DNA of 64,000 bases from the NCBI GenBank assembly GCA_964571855.1, contig CAZNDO010000001.1, positions 186,001 through 250,000 on the forward strand, given 5' to 3'. The stretch comes from CAYYFX01 sp964571855 (GTDB lineage: Bacteria > ARS69). Positions 35,467-43,418 of the stretch are shown here, in pieces (positions within the stretch are counted from its first letter, which is position 1; the number at the start of each line of letters is the position of its first letter). The notes beneath the pieces are model-generated. The model was given only the letters and a program-made list of their open reading frames with translations, ran no database searches and was not told the DNA's origin. The position numbers and the translations under genes were made by a program.

Positions 35467-36419
35467 CCGACCTTCCCTTCCACGATGAGGTCCCCGCGGG
35501 ACAAGGTGCCGATCACCTCGCGGATCGAGGCGTGCCCGTGCCGCGCACAGTACTCCTTCAGCCCCCGCGCGATCTCCTCCATCGCCTTCGGGTTCGTGAA
35601 CAGCGCGGTGCCCACCTGCACCGCGCGCGCCCCGACGAGGAGGAACTCCAGCGCGTCCCGCCAGTTCGAGATGCCGCCCATCCCGATCACCGGGATCTTC
35701 ACCGCGCGGCACACCTGGTACGTCATGGCCAGGGCCACCGGCTTCACCGCCGGACCGGAGAGCCCGCCCATCCCCATGGCCAGCAGCGGGCGCCGGCGCT
35801 CCACGTCCACCGCCATGCCGAGCAGCGTGTTGATGAGCGACACGCCGTCCGCGCCGCCCGCCTCCGCGCCGCGCGCGGTGGCCACCGGGTCCGCGTTCGG
35901 CGTCAGCTTCGCCACCAGGAACGCCTCCGTCTCCGCGCGGCACCCGCGCAGGATGGACTCCACGGACTTCGGATCCCCGCCGAAGGTGCGCCCGCCCTCC
36001 TTCACGTTCGGGCAGGACAGGTTGATCTCCAGGGCACCCACGCCGGCGCGCTGCGCCTTCGCGCACATCTCGAGGTACTCCTCGCGCGTGGTGGCGGCAA
36101 TGGACACCATCACCAGGCACGGCTCCGCGAGCAGCTCCGGCCACTCGTGCGAAAGGAAGTGGTCGATGCCCGCGTTCTCCAGCCCGATCGAGTTCAGCAT
36201 CCCCGACGGCGTCTCCGCCACGCGCGGGTGCGGGTTCCCGCGGCGCGGCTTCGGGGTCACGCTCTTCGTGACGAAGCCGCCGATCGTGGCGTTGTCCACG
36301 AAGTCCTCGTACTCGGAGCCGTAGCCGTACGTGCCGCTCGCGGCGAGCAGCGGGTTCCGCAGACGCAGCTTCCCCAGCTCCACCTCCAGCGAGACGGTCT
36401 CCGCCGCGAGCGCGCTCAT
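35463..36419 (-). CDS. pyrD: Dihydroorotate dehydrogenase, class 1B catalytic subunit
   Basis: The 318-residue FMN enzyme has NPLLAASGTYGYGSEY, GGFVTKSVTPKPRRGNP, LNSIGLENAGIDHFL, the catalytic-cysteine loop INLSCPNVKEGG, AKLTPNADP and GMGGISNWRDALEFL. A cysteine base and the adjacent pyrK identify it as the NAD-dependent class 1B form rather than the membrane quinone-linked class 2. It overlaps pyrK and pyrF by ATGA. It is typical for Gram-positive and several FCB-type bacteria. Confidence 0.94.
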   Translation of the reverse strand: MSALAAETVSLEVELGKLRLRNPLLAASGTYGYGSEYEDFVDNATIGGFVTKSVTPKPRRGNPHPRVAETPSGMLNSIGLENAGIDHFLSHEWPELLAEPCLVMVSIAATTREEYLEMCAKAQRAGVGALEINLSCPNVKEGGRTFGGDPKSVESILRGCRAETEAFLVAKLTPNADPVATARGAEAGGADGVSLINTLLGMAVDVERRRPLLAMGMGGLSGPAVKPVALAMTYQVCRAVKIPVIGMGGISNWRDALEFLLVGARAVQVGTALFTNPKAMEEIARGLKEYCARHGHASIREVIGTLSRGDLIVEGKVG

Positions 36420-37234
36420 CGGCCCACCTCCTCCCAGAGGATCTCCGCCGCGTCGAACACCGGACCCTCGCGGCACACGCGACCGGTGAGCCGCTCCGGG
36501 TCCTTCCACGTGACGATGCCGCACGCGCGGCACGCGCCCACGCCGCAGCCCATGTGCGCCTCCAGCGAGACCTGCAGGTCCAGCCCGCGCGGGACGCACA
36601 GGTGCGCGGCCGCCTCGAGCATCGGCTCCGGTCCGGCGGCGTACACCGCGAGGCCGTCCGGCGCCGCGTCCGCGCCGAACTCCGCCAGACGATGCTGCAG
36701 GAGCTGGACCGCGTTCCCGGGGAAGCCGGACGAACCGTCGTCCGTGGCGAGGCGCCACTCCAGGTGTTCCACTCCCTCGGTGAGCGCGTCGCCGAAGACG
36801 TCGCCCTTCGTGCGGACACCCAGCAGCGCCTCCACCGGGCCGCGGTACCCGCGCGCCCGCAGCGCCTCCGCCAGGCCGAGCAGCGGCGCGATCCCGAGGC
36901 CGCCGCCGACCAGCAGCACGCGCGACGCCGCGGTGCGCAGCGCGAAGCCGTTGCCGAGCGGGCCCATCACGTCCAGCGCGTCGCCCGCGCGGCGCGCCCG
37001 CATCCACTCCGTGCCCGCGCCGATGATGCGGTACAGGAGGACGATCTCGTCGCCGCGCACGCGCGCGATGCTGAACGGGCGACGCAGCAGCGTGGCCTCG
37101 CCGGTCTTCAGGTGGACGAACGTCCCCGGCGCGTACGCCCGCGCGGTGCGCGGCGCGCGGAACGCGAGCAACCCGACGCCGGGCGCCGCGTCCTCGCTGC
37201 GCGTGACGGTTCCGATCTCGAGGGTGGCGGTCAC
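36416..37234 (-). CDS. pyrK: Dihydroorotate dehydrogenase electron transfer subunit
   Basis: PyrK passes electrons from PyrD to NAD. The 272-residue protein has the FAD motif LLRRPFSIARV, YRIIGAGTEWM, the NAD-binding VLLVGGGLGIAPLLGLAEAL, YAAGPEPMLEA, and the C-terminal 2Fe-2S cluster motif CGVGACRACGI with a later Cys (GRVCREGPVF). GTG 37234 overlaps the stop of the TPR/TonB lipoprotein gene (GTGA). The domain order is complete. Confidence 0.93.
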   Translation of the reverse strand: MTATLEIGTVTRSEDAAPGVGLLAFRAPRTARAYAPGTFVHLKTGEATLLRRPFSIARVRGDEIVLLYRIIGAGTEWMRARRAGDALDVMGPLGNGFALRTAASRVLLVGGGLGIAPLLGLAEALRARGYRGPVEALLGVRTKGDVFGDALTEGVEHLEWRLATDDGSSGFPGNAVQLLQHRLAEFGADAAPDGLAVYAAGPEPMLEAAAHLCVPRGLDLQVSLEAHMGCGVGACRACGIVTWKDPERLTGRVCREGPVFDAAEILWEEVGR

Positions 37235-39132
37235 GGCTTGCGGTCCCGGATGGAGGGAAACGGCGTGGAGTCGCCCGCGGGCGGCTCCTGGATCGTGGAG
37301 TCCGGCGGCGAGAACGGGATGGGCTCCTCCGCCTGCGCGTCCGGCCCGCCGACGCCCGGCGGCAGCGGCGAGGCGTTCTGCGCGCGGTTCGCGTCGGGCG
37401 GGGGCGCGGCGTCCCGCGGGGCATCCGCCGGCGGCGCATCGTCCGCCGGGGGCCGCGCCGCGGCAAGCGGGAACACGTACTGCACCACGGTGATCTCGGG
37501 CCCGCCCTCGTCCGGCGCGACGAACCGCGACGCCCGCGCCGCGGCGAGGCACGCGTCGTCGAACTCCGCGCCGCCCGACTTCACCACCCTCGTCTCCTCC
37601 ACCGACCCGTCGCGCGAGAGGTGCACCCGCACCCACACCTTCACCTCGCTCGTGCCCTCCGGCAGCGGGACCTCGCGCGGTTCCACGCGCTCCACGAGCG
37701 ACTCCGTCACGTCCGATCGCCCGGCCGCGCGGATGAACGCGATCTTGGGCGGTTCGATCGTCTCCACTTTCCACACCGGATACCCCAGCCGCCGGCGCGC
37801 GAACGCGTCCACCTCGGTCCCGGCGTACCCGTTCGCGAGGCGGAAGAGCGCGGAGTCCGCGGCGTCCCGGCGCTGCAGGCGGTGCTCCAGCACCCACGCC
37901 TTGGCGTACAGGGCCTTCGCGCCCCACTCGGTGCGGTGCGCCTCGGTGGCCAGCGTGTCGTACTGCGCGAGCGCCCCGTCCACGTCGCCGAGCTTCTCCA
38001 GCAGCTGCTCGGCCAGCAGGAAGCGGCTGCGGCTCCGGTCCGGGCCTTCCTCCGCCACCTCCGCGCGCAGGTCCAGCACCTGCTGGATCTCCGTGATGCG
38101 CCCGGTGGCGCGCTGCCACGCCTCGTGCCCCGTGCCCTCCTCCTTCACCAGTTCGTACGCCTCGCGCGCGCCGGCCAGATCGCCCGCATCGTCCTTCAGC
38201 TTCGCGATGGCGAACTGCGCCTCGGCGGCGGCCTCCTTGCGCGGGTACGCCGCCAGCACCTCCCGGTACTTGGTCACCGCCCCCGCCGTGTCCCCCGCGG
38301 CCGCCACCGCGCCGGCCTCCGCGAGCAGCGCCTCCCCGCGCCGCTCCTCGTTCACGGCGCTCTTCGCGACGTCGTGGAACGTGGCGCGCGCGCGGTCCGT
38401 CTCGCCGAGGTCCTCCAGGGCGCGCCCCTTGCGCATCCCGCCGAGGAACCTCTCCTCCGCCGTCTTCCCGCGCTTGCGCACCTTGTCGTAAAAGGCCGCG
38501 GCCTGGTGCAGGCGGCCGCGACTCCGCTCCAGGTCGCCCGCGGCGAGCGCCGCGGGGCCGAGCCACTCGCTGCCGTCGTGCCGGTCCGCCACCTCGGTCC
38601 ACGCCGCGAGGGCGCCGGTGGAATCCCCCTGCGCCTGGCGCACGATCCCGAGGTGATGCAGCACGTCCGGGCGGAACCGGTCGCCCGCGCGCTGCGCCAC
38701 GAGATCCAGCTCCGTCACGGCCGGCCCGAAGTCCCGCGTGGCGATCAGCGTGCGCCCCTTCTCCAGCCGGGCCCGCGCGGCCAGGTCGGAGTCCGGGAAG
38801 ATGGTGAGGATCTCGTCGAACTTCCGCAGCGCGGTGGAGTAGTCCCCCTTCTCGTAGGCGGACCGGCCCATCAGGAGCAGCGCGTCGTCCACCCACTTGC
38901 TGTCGGGCCAGTACTTCACGACGCGCGCGGCCCGGTCGAACGACTCCTGGTAGAGCTTCTCCTCCTGCGCGGAGATCCGCTCGCGCTCGGGGTCCGCGCG
39001 GCGCTTGAGGTCCAGCGCCTGGTCGAACTTCTGCCGCGCGTTGTACAGCGTGTTGAAGTACGCGCACCCGCTCCCCGCGAGGCTCAGCCCGCAGACGACC
39101 AGCGAAAGCAGGGAGCGGGTGCCGCGGTTCAC
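37231..39132 (-). CDS. Lipoprotein with TPR repeats and TonB-type C-terminal domain
   Basis: The 633-residue product begins with a lipoprotein signal (LVVCGLSLAGSGC; Cys23 would be lipidated) followed by AYFNTLYNARQKFDQAL, a start common to BamD-like TPR lipoproteins of the FCB group. Residues 50-430 are tandem TPR units (for example KWVDDALLLMGRSAYEKGDY, ALRKFDEILTIFPDSDLAAR). Near residues 500-570 is a TonB_C-type domain (EVKVWVRVHLSRDGSVEETR, FDDACLAAARASRFVAPDEG). The tail is Pro/Ala-rich and disordered. It likely sits at the inner face of the outer membrane and may link trafficking to TonB-like energy. Both ends overlap pyr genes by GTGA, so it is part of the pyr operon. Role unknown. 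Confidence 0.75.
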   Translation of the reverse strand: MNRGTRSLLSLVVCGLSLAGSGCAYFNTLYNARQKFDQALDLKRRADPERERISAQEEKLYQESFDRAARVVKYWPDSKWVDDALLLMGRSAYEKGDYSTALRKFDEILTIFPDSDLAARARLEKGRTLIATRDFGPAVTELDLVAQRAGDRFRPDVLHHLGIVRQAQGDSTGALAAWTEVADRHDGSEWLGPAALAAGDLERSRGRLHQAAAFYDKVRKRGKTAEERFLGGMRKGRALEDLGETDRARATFHDVAKSAVNEERRGEALLAEAGAVAAAGDTAGAVTKYREVLAAYPRKEAAAEAQFAIAKLKDDAGDLAGAREAYELVKEEGTGHEAWQRATGRITEIQQVLDLRAEVAEEGPDRSRSRFLLAEQLLEKLGDVDGALAQYDTLATEAHRTEWGAKALYAKAWVLEHRLQRRDAADSALFRLANGYAGTEVDAFARRRLGYPVWKVETIEPPKIAFIRAAGRSDVTESLVERVEPREVPLPEGTSEVKVWVRVHLSRDGSVEETRVVKSGGAEFDDACLAAARASRFVAPDEGGPEITVVQYVFPLAAARPPADDAPPADAPRDAAPPPDANRAQNASPLPPGVGGPDAQAEEPIPFSPPDSTIQEPPAGDSTPFPSIRDRKP

Positions 39133-40466
39133 GAGCCGGTCGCCTCCAGGACCCCCGCGGGGCTGCCCGCGGCCAGGCGCGGCCGCATGGCGGGACTCTC
39201 CCAGGTGGCCCGTCCGGCGAGCAGCGTGAGCAGCACGCGCCCGGTGAGGCGCCGCCCGAGGAACGGCGTGTTGCGCGCCTTGGAGCCCAGGTCCGCCGCC
39301 GTCAGCGTCCACTCCTCGTCCGGGTCGAAGAGGACCACGTCCGCCGGGGCGCCGGGGCGCAGGGAGCCGCCCTCCAGCCCCAGGATGCGCGCGGGGATCG
39401 TGGACATCCGCTCCACGATGGCGGAGAGGTCCAGCCCCGCCTCGCCGCGCAGCACTTCCAGCGACAGCGGCAGCGCCGTCTCCAGCCCGATGATCCCGAA
39501 GGGCGCCCGGTCGAACTCCACCAGCTTCTCCCGCGGGGCGTGGGGCGCGTGGTCCGTGGCGACGACGTCGATGGTGCCGTCCGCCAGCGCGGCCAGCACC
39601 GCGCGCCGGTCCGCCTCGGGGCGCAGCGGCGGGTTCATCTTCGTGTTCGCGTCGAACCCCGCCACGGCCTCGTCGGTCAGCGCGAAGTGGTGCGGCGTGA
39701 CCTCCGCCGTGATGCGCACGCCGCGGTCCTTCGCCTCCCGGATCACCTCCACCGAGCGCGTGGTGGACACGTGGCACACGTGCAGCCGCCCGCGGGTCAT
39801 CTCCGCCAGCCGCGCCTCGCGCGCCACGCCCAGGTCCTCCGCCGCCGACGGCATCCCCGGGATCCCCAGCCGTGCGCTCACCTCGCCCTCGTGCATGTGC
39901 CCGCCCGCCGCCAGCGCCTTCTCCTCGCAGTGCGCGATGATGGGGCGACCCGTGAACGTGGCGTACTCCATGGCCCGGCGCATGACGCGCGCGCTCTCCA
40001 CCGGCAGCCCGTCATCGGAGAAGCCCACCGCCCCCGCGTCCGCCAGGACGCGCATCTCGGTCAGCTCGCACCCCTGCTGCCCCTTCGTGATCGCCGCGAT
40101 CGGGTGAACCCGGCACAGGCCGACCTCGTTCCCTCGCCGCTGGACATGCTCCACCGCGCCCTCCGTGTCCAGCACGGGGTTCGTGTTGGGCATGCACGCC
40201 ACCGCGGTGAACCCGCCGCGCGCCGCCGCGCGGGAGCCGGACGCGATGTCCTCCTTGTACTCGAACCCGGGCTCCCGGAAGTGCACGTGCATGTCCACGA
40301 GCCCGGGCGCCACCACGAGGCCGCGCGCGTCCACGATCCGCGCGCCCTCGGCCACGATGCCCCGGTCCACGCCCACGACGCTGCCGTCCTCCAGCAGCAC
40401 GTCCGCCACGCCGTCGTGCCCCGTGGCCGGGTCGATCACCCGGCCGCCTCGGATCAGCAGTTTCAA
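39129..40466 (-). CDS. pyrC: Dihydroorotase (class I)
   Basis: PyrC closes carbamoyl-aspartate to dihydroorotate. The 445-residue protein has VAPGLVDMHVHFREPGFEYKE (HxH metal ligands), CMPNTNPVLDT, IIAHCEEKALA, LHVCHVSTTRSVEVI, and VVATDHAPHAPREKL with the metal-binding Asp, followed by the beta-sandwich end. Translation starts at TTG 40466, preceded by GGGGAGGG and overlapping the pyrB stop as TTGA. Class I dihydroorotases often associate with ATCase; here pyrB and pyrC are adjacent. Confidence 0.94.
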   Translation of the reverse strand: MKLLIRGGRVIDPATGHDGVADVLLEDGSVVGVDRGIVAEGARIVDARGLVVAPGLVDMHVHFREPGFEYKEDIASGSRAAARGGFTAVACMPNTNPVLDTEGAVEHVQRRGNEVGLCRVHPIAAITKGQQGCELTEMRVLADAGAVGFSDDGLPVESARVMRRAMEYATFTGRPIIAHCEEKALAAGGHMHEGEVSARLGIPGMPSAAEDLGVAREARLAEMTRGRLHVCHVSTTRSVEVIREAKDRGVRITAEVTPHHFALTDEAVAGFDANTKMNPPLRPEADRRAVLAALADGTIDVVATDHAPHAPREKLVEFDRAPFGIIGLETALPLSLEVLRGEAGLDLSAIVERMSTIPARILGLEGGSLRPGAPADVVLFDPDEEWTLTAADLGSKARNTPFLGRRLTGRVLLTLLAGRATWESPAMRPRLAAGSPAGVLEATGS

Positions 40467-41389
40467 TTCGCGCCCTCCCCGCCGGAGAGGAGGTAGAGGA
40501 CCGCCATGCGGACCGCCACCCCGTTGGACACCTGCCTCAGGATGGTGCCGGCGTGCGCCTCCGCCACGCCGTGCGCGATCTCGGTGTCGCGGTTCATCGG
40601 ACCCGGGTGCAGGACCACGAGCGAGGGCAGGCCGTCCAGCTTGTCCTCGGTGAGTCCGAAGTACCGGGCGTACTCGCGGATGCTGGGGATGAGCGCCTCG
40701 TTCTGCCGCTCGAACTGGATGCGGAGCACGTTCACGGCGTCGGCGTTGCGCAGCGCGCCGCGCACATCCGTGGTGACCTCCACCCCGAGCTTCGCGATCT
40801 CCGCCGGGAGCATCGTGGGCGGGCCGCACACGGTCACGTGCGCGCCCAGCTTCGTGAGCAGGAAGATGTTGGAGCGCGCCACGCGGCTGTGCTCCACGTC
40901 CCCCAGGATAACCACGCGCGCGCCCTCGATGCGGCCCAGCTTCTCGCGCAGCGTCACCGCGTCCAGGAGCGCCTGCGTGGGGTGCTCGTGCTGGCCGTCG
41001 CCGGCGTTGATCACGCGCGCGCGGACGTGCCGGTCCAGGAAGTGGCAGGCGCCCGGGGAGGGGTGCCGCATCACGATCATGTTCGCGTTCATCGCCTCGA
41101 TGTTCTGCGCGGTGTCGCGCAGCGACTCGCCCTTCGCCACCGAGGAGCCGGACACCGAGAAGTTCAGCACGTCCGCGGAGAGCCGCTTCTCCGCCAGCTC
41201 GAAGCTGGACCGCGTGCGCGTGGAGTTCTCGAAGAACAGGTTCACCACCGTGATGCCGCGCAGCGCGGGGACCTTCTTGATGGGGCGCTCCTGCACCTCC
41301 TTGAACGGCTCCGCGGCGTCGAGGATCTCCAGGATCTCCTCGGGCGACAGCTCGCGGATGCCGAGCAGGGACTTCCGCTCGGAGATCAT
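40463..41389 (-). CDS. pyrB: Aspartate carbamoyltransferase catalytic subunit
   Basis: PyrB makes carbamoyl-aspartate from carbamoyl phosphate and aspartate. The 308-residue protein has the carbamoyl-phosphate loop NLFFENSTRTRSSFELAEK, SVAKGESLRDT, MRHPSPGACHFL, the DGQHEHPTQALLD motif, LGDVEHSRVARSN and LHPGPMNRDTEI. No pyrI regulatory gene is near. ATG 41389 overlaps the pyrR stop. Highly confident. Confidence 0.95.
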   Translation of the reverse strand: MISERKSLLGIRELSPEEILEILDAAEPFKEVQERPIKKVPALRGITVVNLFFENSTRTRSSFELAEKRLSADVLNFSVSGSSVAKGESLRDTAQNIEAMNANMIVMRHPSPGACHFLDRHVRARVINAGDGQHEHPTQALLDAVTLREKLGRIEGARVVILGDVEHSRVARSNIFLLTKLGAHVTVCGPPTMLPAEIAKLGVEVTTDVRGALRNADAVNVLRIQFERQNEALIPSIREYARYFGLTEDKLDGLPSLVVLHPGPMNRDTEIAHGVAEAHAGTILRQVSNGVAVRMAVLYLLSGGEGAN

Positions 41390-41988
41390 CGCTCCCCCCC
41401 CAGCTCGCACACGACGACGGAGTCCTTCCCGTCCACCTCGGCGAACTGCACCTTGACCACCTCGGTCTGCGAGGTGGGCACGTTCTTGCCCACGTAGTCC
41501 GCGCGGATCGGGAACTCGCGGTGTCCGCGGTCCACCAGCACCGCGAGCTGGATGGTGCTGGGACGGCCGAAGTCGATCACCTCGTCCATCGCGGCGCGGA
41601 TGGTGCGGCCGGTGTAGAGCACGTCATCCACCAGGATCACGTTGCGGTCCACGATGGACACCGGGATCTGCGTCGAACGAACGACCGGTTGCTTCGCGAT
41701 CGTCTGCAGGTCGTCCCGGTACAGCGTGATGTCCAGGACGCCGAGCGGTGGCCGGACCTCCTCGATCTCCTCGATCTTCCGCACGATCCGCTCGGCCAGG
41801 AACTGGCCGCGCGTGCGGATCCCGCAGATCACGATGCCGTCGGGGCCGCCGTTGCGCTCGAGGATCTCGTGGGACAGCCGGGAGATGGCGCGGCGCATGT
41901 CGTCCTCCGACATGATCCGGGCCTTCTCGATGAGGGGACGGAGCTTCGGCGCGTCGGCGGGCGCCGCCTTCGGGGCGGTGTCGGTCAT
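41386..41988 (-). CDS. pyrR: Bifunctional pyr operon regulator / uracil phosphoribosyltransferase
   Basis: PyrR binds UMP/UTP and a conserved loop in pyr mRNA leaders to promote termination, and can also make UMP from uracil. The 200-residue protein has RISHEI-like RLSHEILERNGG, IVICGIRTRGQFLAERIV, LDITLYRDDL, and the PRPP loop VILVDDVLYTGRTIRAAMDE, then LAVLVDRGHREFPIRADYVGKNVPTS. ATG 41988 follows GGAGG. It is the first gene of the operon and lies directly behind a matching RNA target (42105-42123) and terminator. Confidence 0.95.
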   Translation of the reverse strand: MTDTAPKAAPADAPKLRPLIEKARIMSEDDMRRAISRLSHEILERNGGPDGIVICGIRTRGQFLAERIVRKIEEIEEVRPPLGVLDITLYRDDLQTIAKQPVVRSTQIPVSIVDRNVILVDDVLYTGRTIRAAMDEVIDFGRPSTIQLAVLVDRGHREFPIRADYVGKNVPTSQTEVVKVQFAEVDGKDSVVVCELGGER

Positions 41989-42033
41989 GGGTCCTCCGCT
42001 GCTTGTGGGCGGCGTTCTTGCGCGGCTTTGCGC

Positions 42034-42072
42034 AAAAAAACCGCCGCGGCCGCAGGACGGGACCGGGCGGGC
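42034..42072 (-). terminator. T-run attenuator terminator of the pyr leader
   Basis: On the minus strand a GC-rich, self-complementary stretch (42041-42072, including GCGGCCGCGGCGG) is followed by seven T (42040-42034), 46 nt upstream of pyrR. The exact stem pairing is ambiguous because several GC-rich registers are possible. Its position after a PyrR-binding loop fits transcription attenuation. Confidence 0.65.
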
Positions 42073-42104
42073 GACGCCACAGGGGGAGGCGGGGACCGAC
42101 CCTT

Positions 42105-42123
42105 CCCGGCCTCACGGGACCGG
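42105..42123 (-). promoter_or_regulatory. pyrR: PyrR-binding loop in the pyr operon leader RNA
   Basis: The minus-strand RNA here reads CCGGUCCCGUGAGGCCGGG. It contains UCCCGUGAGGC, an exact match to the known PyrR target core UCCNGNGAGGY, held in a CCGG/CCGG stem. In Bacillus-type systems UMP-bound PyrR stabilises this anti-antiterminator so that the downstream terminator forms. It lies between the promoter and the T-run terminator. Confidence 0.8.
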
Positions 42124-42153
42124 ATTAAAGGTGGTTCTGTGTCGAACCGTGGC

Positions 42154-42182
42154 AGGGTATCGCCCGGACGCGGGGAAGTCAA
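42154..42182 (-). promoter_or_regulatory. Promoter of the pyr operon
   Basis: On the minus strand TTGACT (42182-42177) is followed after 17 nt by TACCCT (42159-42154). The -35 matches five of six positions and the -10 only three. Transcription from here would give a leader of about 160 nt that carries the PyrR loop and terminator. Confidence 0.6.
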
Positions 42183-42314
42183 GGCGGGCGGGCCGCAAGC
42201 GGCTTCCCGGCGCGGCCCTGCAACCGGCGCGTGCCGGATCCGTAGGAGGGGCGTACCCTGGAAAGGAGCCGCGCGATGGTCCCGGTCCCCAGCCCCGATC
42301 CCGGAGGAGCCGTG

Positions 42315-42515
42315 ATGCCCCGAGGCCGCCTGCAGCGTTCCCGCGACCGGATGATCGGCGGCGTGTGCGCCGGGCTGGCCGAGCGGTTCGGCTGGCCGGT
42401 GAACCGCGTCCGGGCGGCCTACGTGATCCTGTCGGTGCTCAGCGCGGCGTTCCCGGGGATCCTCGTGTACCTGCTGCTCTGGTTCGTCATGCCGGGTCCG
42501 GACGACCCGGCCTGA
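42315..42515 (+). CDS. PspC domain membrane protein
   Basis: This 66-residue protein is a PspC domain: RLQRSRDRMIGGVCAGLAER, FGWPVNRVRAAYVILSVLS, and one membrane helix ending LVYLLLWFVMPGPDD. PspC-domain proteins respond to inner-membrane stress. The chosen ATG has GGAGG at about 9 nt. ATG 42276 (79 residues), behind AAAGGAG, is an alternative start. The gene stands alone, divergent from the pyr operon and ending 57 nt from the convergent OmpH/Skp gene. Confidence 0.82.
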   Translation: MPRGRLQRSRDRMIGGVCAGLAERFGWPVNRVRAAYVILSVLSAAFPGILVYLLLWFVMPGPDDPA

Positions 42516-42572
42516 CCCTTCCGCACGGGTCCCCGGCGCGGGCCGCCCGCCCGCGCCGCCCCGTCCGTCCGC

Positions 42573-43178
42573 CTACTTCCCGGTCTTCGGCGGCGTCTTG
42601 GCGCCGCCCTTGGCCTTCGCGTCGCCGGCCTTCGCGTCCGCGCCGCCCTTCGCGGGAATCGGGACGCCCATGTGCTCCAGCACCTTCTTCGTGATGTCCC
42701 GGCTCTCCTCGCCGTACAGCACGATGGAGTTCCCGTCGCCGTCCAGCGCGTTGAGGACGAAGGTGTAGCCCTCCGCCTTCGCCACCGCCTGGATGTGCGA
42801 CTGCAGCTTCTCGAACACCGGCGCGAGCACCGAGTCGCGGTGCGCGGCGATCCGCTCGTCGGCCTTCTCGGCGTCGCGGCGGATCTCCTCCTCCAGCCCC
42901 TGCAGCTCGTTGCGGAATTTGTCCAGCGTGGCGTCGGTGGCGCCCGAGGCCTGCGCGGCGCGGGCCTCCTCCACCTTCTTCTGCGCGTACGCCTCCTTCA
43001 CCTGCAGGTCCTTCGACAGCTTCCGCCCCAGCGAGTCCACGCCGGCCGCGGCGGTGCGCGTCTCCGGCATGAGGGAGAGGATGGTCTCGATGTTCGCGTA
43101 GGCGATGCGGTCCTGCGCCGCGACGGGGGCGGCCGCCACCAGGCAGGAGGCGCAGGCAAGGACCAGACGGGCGATCAT
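42573..43178 (-). CDS. OmpH/Skp family periplasmic chaperone-like protein
   Basis: The 201-residue product has a signal peptide (VLACASCLVAAAPVAAQ, cleavage likely after AQ), then the family start DRIAYANIETILSLMPE, a long amphipathic helical pair rich in Lys/Glu/Ala (residues 50-120), the conserved YTFVLNALDGDGNSIVLYG end and a low-complexity Lys/Ala/Gly tail. Skp proteins hold unfolded outer-membrane proteins in the periplasm. The tail is unusually long. ATG 43178 follows GGAG. Confidence 0.83.
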   Translation of the reverse strand: MIARLVLACASCLVAAAPVAAQDRIAYANIETILSLMPETRTAAAGVDSLGRKLSKDLQVKEAYAQKKVEEARAAQASGATDATLDKFRNELQGLEEEIRRDAEKADERIAAHRDSVLAPVFEKLQSHIQAVAKAEGYTFVLNALDGDGNSIVLYGEESRDITKKVLEHMGVPIPAKGGADAKAGDAKAKGGAKTPPKTGK

Positions 43179-43341
43179 GACGGACTCCGGGTTCGGGTGA
43201 AGGCCCGCGGAGGGTCGGGCGGGCCGGCGGCGTTCGGCCGGGCGGCCATCATGCCACGCGGGGCGCGCCCTGTCTGCGGCGCGGGGACGGCGTTCCGGCC
43301 CGGGAGCGCCGCAGCGGGGCACTCCCTCCCGGGCCGGCGGC

Positions 43342-43371
43342 TTGACCGTGAATCCGGGGCTCCGGTACGGT
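43342..43371 (+). promoter_or_regulatory. Candidate promoter for the carbamoyltransferase gene
   Basis: TTGACC (43342-43347) and TACGGT (43366-43371) are separated by 18 nt and lie 47 nt upstream of the GTG start at 43419. The -10 is a weak match. Confidence 0.35.
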
Positions 43372-43418
43372 CGAAGCCCTCCGCGCCGCCCCGGTCGGAG
43401 CTTCCGGGACGACCTGCC

